This document shows positions 55,659 to 64,000 of a stretch of 64,000 nucleotides of DNA, one piece after another. The DNA is from Mycobacterium branderi (GTDB taxonomy: Bacteria > Actinomycetota > Actinomycetes > Mycobacteriales > Mycobacteriaceae), in the NCBI RefSeq assembly GCF_010728725.1, contig NZ_AP022606.1, positions 1,116,001-1,180,000 of the forward strand, in the 5' to 3' direction. The position numbers were made by a program, and so were the translations under genes. Under the pieces are notes generated by a model. It was not told where the DNA came from, ran no database searches, and was given only the letters and a program-made list of their open reading frames with translations. The stretch's first letter is position 1. Each line of letters begins with the position of its first letter.

Positions 55659-57104
55659 ATGGGATGGTTCAGCGGACCCGAATATTGGCTGGGCAGGCTG
55701 ATACTGGAGCGCGGTATCGCAGCCGTCTACCTGATCGCGTTTATCGCGGCCGCCCGGCAGTTTCGCGCGCTGATCGGCGAGCACGGGATGCTGCCGGTGC
55801 CACAGTTCCTGGCTCGAGTGACGTTCCGGGAACTGCCGAGCATCTTCCATTGCCGCTACTCCGACCGGCTTTTCGCCGCCGTCGCCTGGTTCGGTGCAGC
55901 GCTGTCTGCGGCGATCGTCGCGGGTGTGACCGGCCTGGTGCCGCTCTGGGCGGCGATGCTGATGTGGCTGGTGTTGTGGGTGCTCTATCTGTCGATCGTC
56001 AACGTCGGGCAGACTTGGTATTCCTTCGGCTGGGAGTCGCTGCTGTGCGAGACCGGCTTCCTGGCGATCTTCCTCGGCAACGACCGGGTGGCTCCGCCGC
56101 TGCTGGCGATGTGGCTGGCCCGGTTGCTGCTGTTCCGGCTCGAGTTCGGCGCGGGCCTGATCAAGCTGCGCGGCGATCGATGCTGGCGCAACCTGACCTG
56201 CCTGTACTACCACCACGAGACCCAGCCGATGCCGGGGCCGTTGAGCTGGTTCTTCCATCACCTGCCCAAGCCGCTGCACCGCGTCGAGGTGGCGGGCAAC
56301 CATTTCGCGCAGCTCGTCGTGCCGTTCGCGTTGTTCGCGCCGCAGCCGGTGGCGAGCGTCGCGGGCGCGATTGTCGTCATCACCCAGCTGTGGCTGGTGG
56401 CCTCCGGCAATTTCGCCTGGCTCAACTGGCTGACGATCCTGTTGGGTTGCAGCGTGATCGACGACTCGTCGTGGGCCACGGTGCTACCGGTGCGTGAGCA
56501 CGCAGGATGGCCGGCGACGCCGCTCTGGTTCGCGGTGTTGGTGATCGTCTTCGCGGCGGTGTCGGTATTTTTGAGCTATTGGCCGGTGCGCAACATGATC
56601 TCGCGGCGGCAGCGAATGAACATGTCGTTCAACCCATTTCATTTGATCAACACCTACGGGGCGTTCGGCAGCATCGGACGCGTGCGCCGGGAGGTGGTGA
56701 TCGAGGGGACCGACGAGCCGACGATCACCGAGCAGACGGTATGGAAGGAATACGAATTCAAAGGCAAGCCGGGTTCGGTGCGCCGGCTGCCGCGGCAGTG
56801 GGCGCCCTATCACCTGCGGCTGGATTGGCTGATGTGGTTCGCGGCGATCTCCCCGCACTACGCGTATCCCTGGCTGCGGGGGCTTCTCGTGCGGCTGCTG
56901 CAGAACGACCCGCCGACGCTACGGCTGCTGCGGCGCAATCCTTTCCCGGATTCACCGCCGACGTTTGTGCGCGCCCAGCTCTACCGTTATCGGTTCACCA
57001 CGGCGCGCGAGTTGGTACGGGAAAGGGCGTGGTGGCATCGCACGCTCGAAGGAACCTACGTTCCGCCGGTTGCGCTGGAGAAAGTGCATCGGGCTACCGC
57101 GTAG
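55659..57104 (+). CDS. Lipase-maturation-factor (LMF1)-like membrane protein (Rv0235c-like)
   Basis: 481 residues (Mtb Rv0235c is 482). About six to eight membrane helices lie in the first 330 residues, with the LMF signature VGQTWYSFGWESLLCETGFLAIF and RLEFGAGLIKLRGD, then NPFHLINTYGAFGSIGRVR. The C-terminal part is basic and cytosolic or lumenal. In animals LMF1 folds lipases in the ER; the bacterial role is unknown. It follows aftD by 39 bp and is probably co-transcribed. The Mtb-like order ends here; the next genes belong to an accessory block. Confidence 0.87.
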   Translation: MGWFSGPEYWLGRLILERGIAAVYLIAFIAAARQFRALIGEHGMLPVPQFLARVTFRELPSIFHCRYSDRLFAAVAWFGAALSAAIVAGVTGLVPLWAAMLMWLVLWVLYLSIVNVGQTWYSFGWESLLCETGFLAIFLGNDRVAPPLLAMWLARLLLFRLEFGAGLIKLRGDRCWRNLTCLYYHHETQPMPGPLSWFFHHLPKPLHRVEVAGNHFAQLVVPFALFAPQPVASVAGAIVVITQLWLVASGNFAWLNWLTILLGCSVIDDSSWATVLPVREHAGWPATPLWFAVLVIVFAAVSVFLSYWPVRNMISRRQRMNMSFNPFHLINTYGAFGSIGRVRREVVIEGTDEPTITEQTVWKEYEFKGKPGSVRRLPRQWAPYHLRLDWLMWFAAISPHYAYPWLRGLLVRLLQNDPPTLRLLRRNPFPDSPPTFVRAQLYRYRFTTARELVRERAWWHRTLEGTYVPPVALEKVHRATA

Positions 57105-57112
57105 CGCTGGTC

Positions 57113-58567
57113 CTACCGGCTGGCGTTGGCGCGGATGCCGTCTTCGACTTTCTTGCCGATTTCGCGATCGATGTTGTACCAGTATTGGACGACTCGGGAC
57201 AGCACCGGTTCTTTCACACCCGCACAGACATGCCCGACGATGTTGTGCACCAAGCGTTCCCGTTGTGCGTCATCCATCACCTCACGCACCAGGGTGCCGG
57301 CCTGACCCCAGTCGTCGTCATCGCGGCGCGGGGTATAGGCGGCGCGCATCATCTCCCCGTCAGCGGCCCAACCCACCTCGGCGGTCCGGTCCGGATCGGC
57401 TCTCGGCCCACCGACAGAGTTCGGTACGTACACCGGATCGGCGGCGTTGCCAAACCGCATCCGCCCGCCCTTGGAATAGGAGCGCACCGCACAGCGCGGG
57501 GCGTTGACGGGAATCTGATTGTGGTTGACCCCGATGCGAGCGCGGTGCGCATCGGCGTAGGCGAAACTCCTGCCGAGCAAAAGCTTGTCCGGGCTCAGCC
57601 CGGTGCCGGGCACCAGATTCGACGGCGCGAACCCGGCCTGCTCTACCTCGGTGTGGTGATCGGTGATGTTGCGGTCCAGCGTCAGCGTGCCGACGTCGAT
57701 GAGCGGGTAGTCGGCATGTGGCCAGACCTTGGTGACATCAAATGGGTTGAATCGGTAGGTTTTTGCATCGGCGAACGGCATGACCTGCACCTTCAGCGAC
57801 CAGCTCGGATACTCGGCTCGCTCGATGGCCTCATACAGATCGCGGATGCAGCAGTCCGGGTCGGTGCCGGCCAGGCGGTTGCCTTCTTCTTGGGTCAACC
57901 ACTGGATGCCCTGGTTGGTCTTGAAGTGATACTTCACCCAGCAGATTTCCCCGGCGGAATTGATCCAGCTGAACGCGTGTAGGCCGAAACCGTTCATATG
58001 TCGAAACGTCTTCGGAATTCCGCGATCTCCCATCACCAGCGTCACCAGATGAGCTGTTTCGGGGCAGAGCGTCCAAAAGTCCCAGACCATGTTGTGGTCG
58101 TGCAGATCGTTGTCTGCACGACGCCCCCCGGCGCGGATCAAGCTGGGAAACTTGATCGGATCCCGGATGGCAAACACCGGCACATCGCTACCGACGATGT
58201 CGAAATTCCCCTCGGCGGTGTAGAACTTCACCGAAAACCCGCGGTTGTCGCGTGCCGTATCCGCACTGCCACGCTCACCGCTATTGCCCGAGGAAAACCG
58301 GGCAAATACCTCCGTGGTCGCACCCGGTTGAAACACCGCAGCCTTGGTGTACGCACTCAGATCATTGGTCACCTCGAACCGACCGAACGCACCGGCCCCC
58401 TTGGCGTGCGGCTGACGCTCGGGTGCCCGCTCCCGATTGAACGCCGCCATCTGCTCAATCAGATAGGAATCCTGCAACAGGATCGGGCCATCGGGCCCCA
58501 GCGACAATGACAGTTCGTCACTGGGTGCCGGAGCACCCGCATTCGTCGTCGTGTAGTTCTCGGCCAT
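57113..58567 (-). CDS. Catalase, atypical distal site (copy 1)
   Basis: 484 residues, monofunctional haem catalase of small-subunit size. Distal His54 lies in PERQPHAKGAGAFGRFEVT, and proximal Tyr in RSFAYADAHR with the preceding Arg. The distal Asn (human Asn148, in VGNNTP) is replaced: here the stretch is VGSDVP with Ser127 at that place. Otherwise collinear with true catalases up to the C-terminus. It is cytosolic with no signal peptide. It lies 41 bp after a close paralogue on the same strand. It is expected to break down H2O2, but the missing Asn may reduce or change this activity. Confidence 0.88.
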   Translation of the reverse strand: MAENYTTTNAGAPAPSDELSLSLGPDGPILLQDSYLIEQMAAFNRERAPERQPHAKGAGAFGRFEVTNDLSAYTKAAVFQPGATTEVFARFSSGNSGERGSADTARDNRGFSVKFYTAEGNFDIVGSDVPVFAIRDPIKFPSLIRAGGRRADNDLHDHNMVWDFWTLCPETAHLVTLVMGDRGIPKTFRHMNGFGLHAFSWINSAGEICWVKYHFKTNQGIQWLTQEEGNRLAGTDPDCCIRDLYEAIERAEYPSWSLKVQVMPFADAKTYRFNPFDVTKVWPHADYPLIDVGTLTLDRNITDHHTEVEQAGFAPSNLVPGTGLSPDKLLLGRSFAYADAHRARIGVNHNQIPVNAPRCAVRSYSKGGRMRFGNAADPVYVPNSVGGPRADPDRTAEVGWAADGEMMRAAYTPRRDDDDWGQAGTLVREVMDDAQRERLVHNIVGHVCAGVKEPVLSRVVQYWYNIDREIGKKVEDGIRANASR

Positions 58568-58608
58568 CTCGCGGCTGTCTTGCGGAGGAAGTCGAGTGGT
58601 ACGAACGT

Positions 58609-60066
58609 TTACCGGCTTCGGTTCGCGGCGCGGATGCCGTCTTCGACTTTCTTGCCGATGTCGCGATCGATGTTGTACCAGTATTCGACGACTCGGGACA
58701 GCACGGGTTCTTTGACACCGTTGGTGACGTGGTGAACGATGTTGTGCACCAAGCGCTCCCGTTCCGCATCGTCCATCACGTCACGCACCAGGGCGCCGGC
58801 CTGGCTCCAGTCGTCGTCGTCGGGACGAAGGGTGTAGGGGGCCCGCACCATCTCCCCTCCCTCGGCAGACCATTTCACCACCGACGCCCGGTCAGGATCG
58901 GCTTTGGGCCCACCATAGGAGTTGGGTGCATACACCGGGTCGCATGCGTCGATAAAGCGCATCTGCCCGTCCTTGGAATAGCTGCGCACCGGACACTTTG
59001 GGGCGTTCACCGGGATCTGATTGTGGTTGGCCCCCACCCGGTGGCGGTGCGCGTCGGCGTAGGCGAAACTGCGCCCCAGCAACAGTTTGTCCGGGCTTAG
59101 TCCGATGCCGGGTACCAGCGCGTGGGGCGCGAAGGTGGCCTGCTCGACCTCGGTGTGGTGATCGCTGATGTTGCGGTCCAGCGTCATCTTGCCCAGATCG
59201 ATGAGCGGATAGTCGGCATGCGGCCACACCTTGGTCACGTCAAACGGGTTGAGCCGGTAGGTTTTTGCGTCAGCGAATGGCATAATTTGCACCTTTACCG
59301 ACCAGCTCGGATACTCCCCGCGTTCGATCGCATCATGCAGGTCGCGCATGCCGTAGTCCGAGTCCGTACCGGCCAACTGGTCGGCCTCTTCCTGGGTCAA
59401 CCACTCGATGCCCTGATCTGTCTTGAAGTGAAACTTCACCCAACAGATCTCCCCGCCGGTGTTGAGCCAACTGAACGCGTGCAAACCAAACCCATCCATG
59501 TGCCGAAACGACTTGGGGATACCCCGATCGCTCATAATCATGGTCACCTGGTGAGCCGACTCCGGGGACAGCGTCCAAAAATCCCACTGCATGTTGTGGT
59601 CATGACAACCGTTGTTCGCACGGGTCTTGGCCGAGCGGACCATCTGCGGAAACTTAATCGGGTCGCGGATGACAAAAACCGGGAAGTCGAGGCCGACGAT
59701 GTCCAGGTTGCCCTCGGGGGTGTAGAACTTCACCGAAAACCCGCGCGTGTCCCGCACGGTGTCGGCGCTGCCGCGCTCACCGGCATTGCCGGACAACCGC
59801 ACAAATACGTCGGTCTTCGCACCCGGTGCAAACACCGCGGCCTTGGTGTAGGCGCTCAGATCATTGGTCACCTCGAAGCGGCCGAACGCGCCGGTACCCT
59901 TGGCGTGCGGCTGCCGTTCAGGCACGCGCTCCCGGTTGAACGCGGCCAACTGCTCGATCAGGTAGAAATCCTGCAACAGGACCGGACCATCGGGACCCAA
60001 CGTCAACGAGTATTCGTCACTAGGCGCCGGAGCACCCGCGTTCGTCGTGGTGAAGTTGTCCGTCAT
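58609..60066 (-). CDS. Catalase, atypical distal site (copy 2)
   Basis: 485 residues from ATG 60066 (GAGGAGA upstream), collinear with copy 1 over the full length (MTDNFTTTNAGAPAPSDEYS against MAENYTTTNAGAPAPSDELS). Distal His54 and the proximal RSFAYADAHR are kept. The distal Asn position is Leu126 in VGLDFP, a stronger change than in copy 1. The pair arose by tandem duplication and has diverged clearly. It probably begins its own transcript, because a GC hairpin separates it from the GMC gene. It may act as a catalase or a peroxidase. Confidence 0.88.
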   Translation of the reverse strand: MTDNFTTTNAGAPAPSDEYSLTLGPDGPVLLQDFYLIEQLAAFNRERVPERQPHAKGTGAFGRFEVTNDLSAYTKAAVFAPGAKTDVFVRLSGNAGERGSADTVRDTRGFSVKFYTPEGNLDIVGLDFPVFVIRDPIKFPQMVRSAKTRANNGCHDHNMQWDFWTLSPESAHQVTMIMSDRGIPKSFRHMDGFGLHAFSWLNTGGEICWVKFHFKTDQGIEWLTQEEADQLAGTDSDYGMRDLHDAIERGEYPSWSVKVQIMPFADAKTYRLNPFDVTKVWPHADYPLIDLGKMTLDRNISDHHTEVEQATFAPHALVPGIGLSPDKLLLGRSFAYADAHRHRVGANHNQIPVNAPKCPVRSYSKDGQMRFIDACDPVYAPNSYGGPKADPDRASVVKWSAEGGEMVRAPYTLRPDDDDWSQAGALVRDVMDDAERERLVHNIVHHVTNGVKEPVLSRVVEYWYNIDRDIGKKVEDGIRAANRSR

Positions 60067-60113
60067 CTCGTATCTCCTCGAATTCGAAGTCACCGGTGGC
60101 TTTTTCAGTTGGA

Positions 60114-60153
60114 ATCGGCGGGGCGGGATGGTCGGGTGGGCCGCCCCGCCGAT
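60114..60153. terminator. GC-rich hairpin between the GMC gene and the catalases
   Basis: ATCGGCGGGGCGG (60114-60126) pairs perfectly with CCGCCCCGCCGAT (60141-60153) around a 14-nt loop. It lies 50 bp after the GMC stop, in its direction of transcription, with no U tract. It is a likely terminator or partial read-through element. Confidence 0.65.
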
Positions 60154-60202
60154 GGTCCGGTGTGCGCGGCCTACCACACGCAGGACGAGCAACGCTCCAG
60201 CG

Positions 60203-61936
60203 TTACTTGTAGAGATCCGCGTGGTCGGCCTTGATCGCGTCCGCGCCCTTCTCGCCGACCATGTAGACGGTGTTCTGGATCCGGCAGTCCGGGATGATCG
60301 GGAAGACCGAAGCGTCGATGACGCGAAGCTTGTTGACGCCGTGGACCTTCAGCTTCGGATCGACCACACCCTGGTCGATGTTCTTGGACAGCCGGTTGGT
60401 GCCGCACGGGTGGTAAGACGTCTGGACCCGGTCCTGAATGGACGTCCTCATCAGCTCGTCCGAGTGCAGCGGCATATCCCACGGGTACTGGCTGATGACG
60501 AGGTCCTTGAAGCCGTCGCCCTTGGTGAGAATGTCGTAGGCCAACCTGATGCCCTCGCGCAGCGCGATGATGTCGAGCTCGTTGGACAGATAGTTCAGGT
60601 TGATGTTGGGCTGCATGAACGGGTCGGTGCTGCCCAGCGTCACCTCACCGCCGTCGTAGACCGGGCGGACCAGGTCGACCATCACGGTGATGTGGTCCCC
60701 CTCCGGCGGGTGCGGGTACTGCCACTGGAACGCACTGCCGAACGCCGGGACGAAGTCGAGCTCGAAGTGCGGCTGTCCCTCCGGCGAGAAGGGATCGAGG
60801 CCACCGTTGGCGGCCTTGGCCTCACGGTAAATCGGATCCTTGTCTAGGTACTCGTCGACGCGGGGGAAGCCAATCATCTCCAGCAGACCAGAGCCCAGCG
60901 GACCCTTGTGGTCCTTCTGGTAGTCGGCAACGGCGGAGTCGTGCTTAGGACCGGGGCGCAGGTAGTCGTCGATGGCGTAGCCTTCCTTGATCCGCAGCAC
61001 GAACGGAACGCCCGGGTGGTCGAACAAGTGCTGGCCGACGTGGCGAGAGTCGACGACCACGGGGATACCGTGCTTGGCCAACTCGCGGCCGGGGCCAATA
61101 CCGCTGAGCATCAGCAGCTTCGGGCTCTCGAAAACGCCCTGGGAGAGGATGACCTCCCGGTTGGCGTAGAAGTTGCGCTCGGTGCCGGCGGCGTCGATGA
61201 CGGTCACACCCTTGCAGGTGCGGTCGGCGTAATCGATGATCAGGCGCTTGGAGCGAACCTCGGGCACGATCGTGACGTTGGACTTGTCCTTCACGAACAG
61301 GTAGCTGCCGGAGCGCACCCCCCGGTAGATGGTGCTGACCGCGTGGGTCAGGCCGTTCATCTCACCGTCGTAGATGTTCTCGGTCAGTGGCAGGCCGCGC
61401 GATTTCCACGCTTGCGCGACAACGTCGCGGAAGGCCTGCAACTCAGGGATGTTGTTGTGCGAAATGGGGAGCGGACCGCCGGCGCCGATCCTCTTCATGT
61501 CGGACGAGAATGTCCCGTCGTCGTCGTGATAGGTCGGGCTCTTGCGGAGGTAGGGAAGAAGCGGCTCCCAGGTCCATTCCGAGCCACCGTATTCCGCCCA
61601 CCGGTCGTAGGTCGGCTTGCAGCCGGGAATCCAGCTGAAGTAGTTGGCCGCGGAGCTGCCCCCGAGGATCTTGCCGCGGGTCTCGTTCTTGTCGATGCGC
61701 TGCCACACGCCACGATCGACGAACTTGGCCAGGTAATCCCAGTCATACGGGCTGTGGCGGAGCTCCATAGCCGTTCCCGGCGTGTTGACCCCGTCAAGCT
61801 CCCACGGATTGCCGACGCCGGCCTCGACGACCAGAACGTTGACGTTGGGATTCTCGGCCAGGCGGCCGGCGACGACGTTCCCCGCCGTGCCGCCACCAAC
61901 AACAACAAAGTCAAAGCGAGCTCCGTCGGGGACCAT
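60203..61936 (-). CDS. GMC-family FAD oxidoreductase
   Basis: 577 residues from ATG 61936 (GAGGAGG upstream). Glucose-methanol-choline family: FAD fold VVVGGGTAGNVVAGRLAENPNVNVLVVEAG at the N-terminus, GKILGGSSAANYFSWIPG (flavin loop), and the catalytic His in TSYHPCGTNRLS with Asn in RIQNTVYMVGEKGADAI at the end. These enzymes oxidise an alcohol to an aldehyde or ketone; many are oxidases that release H2O2, others dehydrogenases, and the sequence alone does not decide. No signal peptide. Neighbours (two catalases, a LysR gene) support an oxidase, by inference. Confidence 0.9.
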   Translation of the reverse strand: MVPDGARFDFVVVGGGTAGNVVAGRLAENPNVNVLVVEAGVGNPWELDGVNTPGTAMELRHSPYDWDYLAKFVDRGVWQRIDKNETRGKILGGSSAANYFSWIPGCKPTYDRWAEYGGSEWTWEPLLPYLRKSPTYHDDDGTFSSDMKRIGAGGPLPISHNNIPELQAFRDVVAQAWKSRGLPLTENIYDGEMNGLTHAVSTIYRGVRSGSYLFVKDKSNVTIVPEVRSKRLIIDYADRTCKGVTVIDAAGTERNFYANREVILSQGVFESPKLLMLSGIGPGRELAKHGIPVVVDSRHVGQHLFDHPGVPFVLRIKEGYAIDDYLRPGPKHDSAVADYQKDHKGPLGSGLLEMIGFPRVDEYLDKDPIYREAKAANGGLDPFSPEGQPHFELDFVPAFGSAFQWQYPHPPEGDHITVMVDLVRPVYDGGEVTLGSTDPFMQPNINLNYLSNELDIIALREGIRLAYDILTKGDGFKDLVISQYPWDMPLHSDELMRTSIQDRVQTSYHPCGTNRLSKNIDQGVVDPKLKVHGVNKLRVIDASVFPIIPDCRIQNTVYMVGEKGADAIKADHADLYK

Positions 61937-62084
61937 GGGTTCCTCCTCAATGTGGATGATGTCCAGCCGTCCGCTACGAGTCTTGACCGCTGCCTTGCCG
62001 GTCGTCCAAGACGCAGAAGCTATCGGTCGATGCACGCCGCTTATGAAGTGGCGGTTGTGCGGCCCTCGTCAGTGCTGGGACGCG

Positions 62085-63065
62085 TCAAGAGGTGGCCGCA
62101 TCCACGGATTCGCTTGCAGTAACAGATGTTTGGGGGATCACAACTATGTTGTTCGCTGCTGCGCGACGGTCGGGTCGCTGCAGTTTCAGCTGCTCTGCGC
62201 TCGCGGCGAATGCGCGCGCCACCGGCGGGGTAGGCCCCGTCGGGTTGGTGGCGAGGGCAATCTGCATCGTGACCGTCGGCTCGACGAGTTCGACCGCGCG
62301 GACATTGTGAACCATGGCAGTCGCCGTGAACCAGGTGTAGGGAAGGATGGTCGCCCAATCACCCGTGGCGACTTGCGCGAGCAACGCGCAGACCGAGTCC
62401 GTTTCGACCTGCGGCTCCACGCTGATCCCGTGACTGGCGAACGCGCCGTCGATGCAGTTGCGGACGCCAATGTCCGGCGTCAGCAACATCAGCGGCAACT
62501 GCGCCGCATCCGGCCAGCGCAGCCTCGACGAATCCGCAGGCAGCATGCCCGTCGGCGAGATCAGCACATACCGGTCCGCGTACAACGGCACCAGGTCCAG
62601 GCCTTGGCTATCTTGCGACCCCACGGGCACGATGGCGGCGTCGAGCTCGAAGTGGCGTAACCGTCGATACAACTCGGTCGTGGGCATCGCCGCGCGGACC
62701 TGGACCTTCACCAACGGGTACGCCGAGCAGAACCCTCCGAGCAACAACGACATGGTGGTGGACGCCGTCGGTATAGCCCCCAGCCGAAGTGTCCCGGTAA
62801 CCTCCGACCGCGTCGCCCGCACCTCAGACTTGAACGCAGCATATTCGGCGAGAATCCGGCGAGCCCACATCACCAACTGCTCCCCCTCGGGCGTGAGGCC
62901 CTCGAAGCTGTGTCCGCGGTTGATCAGTGGGACATCCAATTCGCGCTCGAGTTTGGCGATCGCCGCGGAAAGCGCGGGCTGCGACACATAACACTTCTCG
63001 GCGGCCCGAGCGAAGTGCCGCTCCTGGGCGACCGCGACGAAATACTCCAGCTGACGAAACAGCAT
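62085..63065 (-). CDS. LysR-family transcriptional regulator
   Basis: 326 residues. The winged helix-turn-helix at 1-65 (MLFRQLEYFVAVAQERHFARAA, then VSQPALSAAIAKLERELDVPL) is followed by a periplasmic-binding-like effector domain (about 90-300). It lies upstream of the GMC gene on the same strand (148 bp gap) and divergent from the unrecognised 137-aa gene. It probably controls GMC and/or the catalases; OxyR-type redox cysteines are not evident in paired positions, so a small-molecule effector is more likely. Confidence 0.88.
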   Translation of the reverse strand: MLFRQLEYFVAVAQERHFARAAEKCYVSQPALSAAIAKLERELDVPLINRGHSFEGLTPEGEQLVMWARRILAEYAAFKSEVRATRSEVTGTLRLGAIPTASTTMSLLLGGFCSAYPLVKVQVRAAMPTTELYRRLRHFELDAAIVPVGSQDSQGLDLVPLYADRYVLISPTGMLPADSSRLRWPDAAQLPLMLLTPDIGVRNCIDGAFASHGISVEPQVETDSVCALLAQVATGDWATILPYTWFTATAMVHNVRAVELVEPTVTMQIALATNPTGPTPPVARAFAASAEQLKLQRPDRRAAANNIVVIPQTSVTASESVDAATS

Positions 63066-63520
63066 GGCTACCTAACTTCGCGCAACGGCGCACAGCGGAG
63101 CTTAGTGACCCCGTGGTGTGCACAAGAAACATTGCGTCCCAGAAGATCTCGATGACTGTCTGAAAGCTGCGCACATCTTCGCCAGTCAGTGACGCCGTAG
63201 GGCATGGCTCCCTCCGATTTTCCGCAAGCCCAATCGAACGGGATTCGGCAACTTCCGGAACGCTCGGTGTCGAATTCGAGGCCGTCAGATCGCTGAACTC
63301 GGCAGTGCGCTCGATGCCGACGCTATGCAGCCAGCACCGGCAGAGCGACGTCCTCGGCGCACGAACTTTCGCCGCACAGCTGTCGTTGAAAGACAACGAT
63401 CGATCAGGTTTATCAAACGTTCCACATCATGTGTTGGACACAATCGGGGTCGTTTTAGGACACTGAGGTCACTTCGGTGATCGGCCGGCCCGACATGCCC
63501 GCTTGGGAAGGTAAGGAGCC
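63066..63520. other. 455-bp divergent intergenic region (lysR / 137-aa gene)
   Basis: I see no gene here. Two dyads stand out: TCGTTG-AAAGA-CAACGA (63383-63399), and CACATCATGTG near 63427, inside AACGTTCCACATCATGTGTTGG. The part from about 63400 is visibly richer in A/T than its surroundings and probably holds promoters and LysR sites. Confidence 0.5.
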
Positions 63521-63934
63521 ATGACCACACCACGCGAGAAGGTCCGGCACGGACTACTGCTGGACGCCCTCGGCGATCCCCTCGACCTCAATGCGGTTGA
63601 CTGGCATGTCAGACAGCAGAATCCATCCGCGTCTCCCTCGGAAGTGCAGAACGAAACCTTGGAGGTCATCCGTTCGTTGGTGAGCGATGGACTGTTCCAG
63701 CTGGGCGGCGCAAAGGTGCTCGGTGAACATCCCGGAGGCGTGGCGACGGAAGGGGAACGCTTCGTCCCGTGGAAGGAGTCGCTCGATCATTCGATGCACA
63801 AAATCTCCCACACCTACGTGAAGCACTACGACGATCCGGAGCGGTGGATGTACTCCGCTTACCTACAACTCACCGACAAAGGTCAAGACCTCGCACGGTC
63901 GATCGAAGACAAAGACATTCAGGGGTACCGATAG
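63521..63934 (+). CDS. Unrecognised 137-aa protein
   Basis: ATG 63521 follows AAGGTAAGGAG, a good ribosome site. The N-terminal half looks helical (REKVRHGLLLDALGDPLDL; SEVQNETLEVIRSLVSDGLFQLG), resembling a small winged-helix-like fold. The second half is rich in His, Tyr, Asp and Trp (SHTYVKHYDDPERWMYSAYL) and ends LTDKGQDLARSIEDKDIQGYR; the LTDKGQDLA stretch resembles the wing end of winged-helix proteins. No membrane segment. Divergent from lysR. I do not recognise the family; a DNA-binding or immunity-like role are both open. Confidence 0.7.
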   Translation: MTTPREKVRHGLLLDALGDPLDLNAVDWHVRQQNPSASPSEVQNETLEVIRSLVSDGLFQLGGAKVLGEHPGGVATEGERFVPWKESLDHSMHKISHTYVKHYDDPERWMYSAYLQLTDKGQDLARSIEDKDIQGYR

Positions 63935-64000
63935 TTCGCGCAGGCGATTTCACCGATACGGCGACACATTTGTGACACGTAATCATGCCGCAGCACGACC

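Overview
This window is chromosomal DNA from a Mycobacterium. It is GC-rich and carries an ESX-3 type VII secretion locus with PE/PPE genes, FadE/FadD/FadA lipid enzymes, AftD and LpqI. Gene order follows M. tuberculosis (Mtb) Rv0290 back to Rv0235c, in inverted orientation. I name Mtb counterparts from memory of synteny and family; no search was run. The species cannot be fixed, but several gene gains and losses show it is not Mtb itself.

Layout. 1-10.8 kb: ESX-3 on the minus strand (eccA3-eccB3-eccC3-PE5-PPE4-esxG-esxH-espG3-eccD3, the last cut by the window edge), behind a control region with IdeR-like and Zur-like boxes. 11.3-13.4 kb: an internally deleted PPE pseudogene, a methyltransferase and a VapBC25-type toxin-antitoxin pair. 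13.4-22.5 kb: an MpaB-like protein, two TetR regulators, a glyoxalase-fold protein, a hydrolase, a D-2-hydroxyacid dehydrogenase, fadE6 and fadD2. 22.5-27 kb: Prim-PolC, fecB2, pxpBC and aac(2'). 27-35.2 kb: nitrogen metabolism, with two tandem NarK nitrate/nitrite transporters separated by a structured leader, a HemD-like regulator, a CbiX-type chelatase and convergent nirBD. 35.3-40.9 kb: hsp20 with a HAIR/ECF promoter, a PEP-mutase family enzyme and the Sdh1 succinate dehydrogenase operon. 41-50 kb: fadE5, fadA2, fabG4-htdX and a TetR gene, linked by a shared palindrome. 50-57 kb: lpqI, a DUF2613 small protein, aftD and an LMF-type membrane protein. 57-64 kb: an accessory block with two tandem catalases, a GMC oxidoreductase, a LysR regulator and an unrecognised 137-aa protein.

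How the genes work together. ESX-3 handles metal-responsive secretion of EsxG/EsxH and PE5/PPE4. NarK, the HemD-like protein, CbiX and NirBD make a nitrate import, siroheme and nitrite reduction set. FadE5, FadA2, FabG4 and HtdX supply acyl-CoA dehydrogenase, thiolase, ketoacyl reductase and dehydratase steps. In the right-hand block a potentially H2O2-forming GMC enzyme sits beside two catalases.

Most interesting points: (1) a 16-bp palindrome repeated upstream of fadE5, between fadA2 and fabG4, and upstream of the tetR gene, suggesting an undescribed local lipid regulon; (2) a long hairpin between the two narK genes that is mutually exclusive with a small A1/G4 hexaloop hairpin, resembling ANTAR antitermination targets; (3) two catalases in which the distal haem Asn is replaced by Ser or Leu; (4) the remnant PPE gene and stacked palindromes at the ESX-3 control region.
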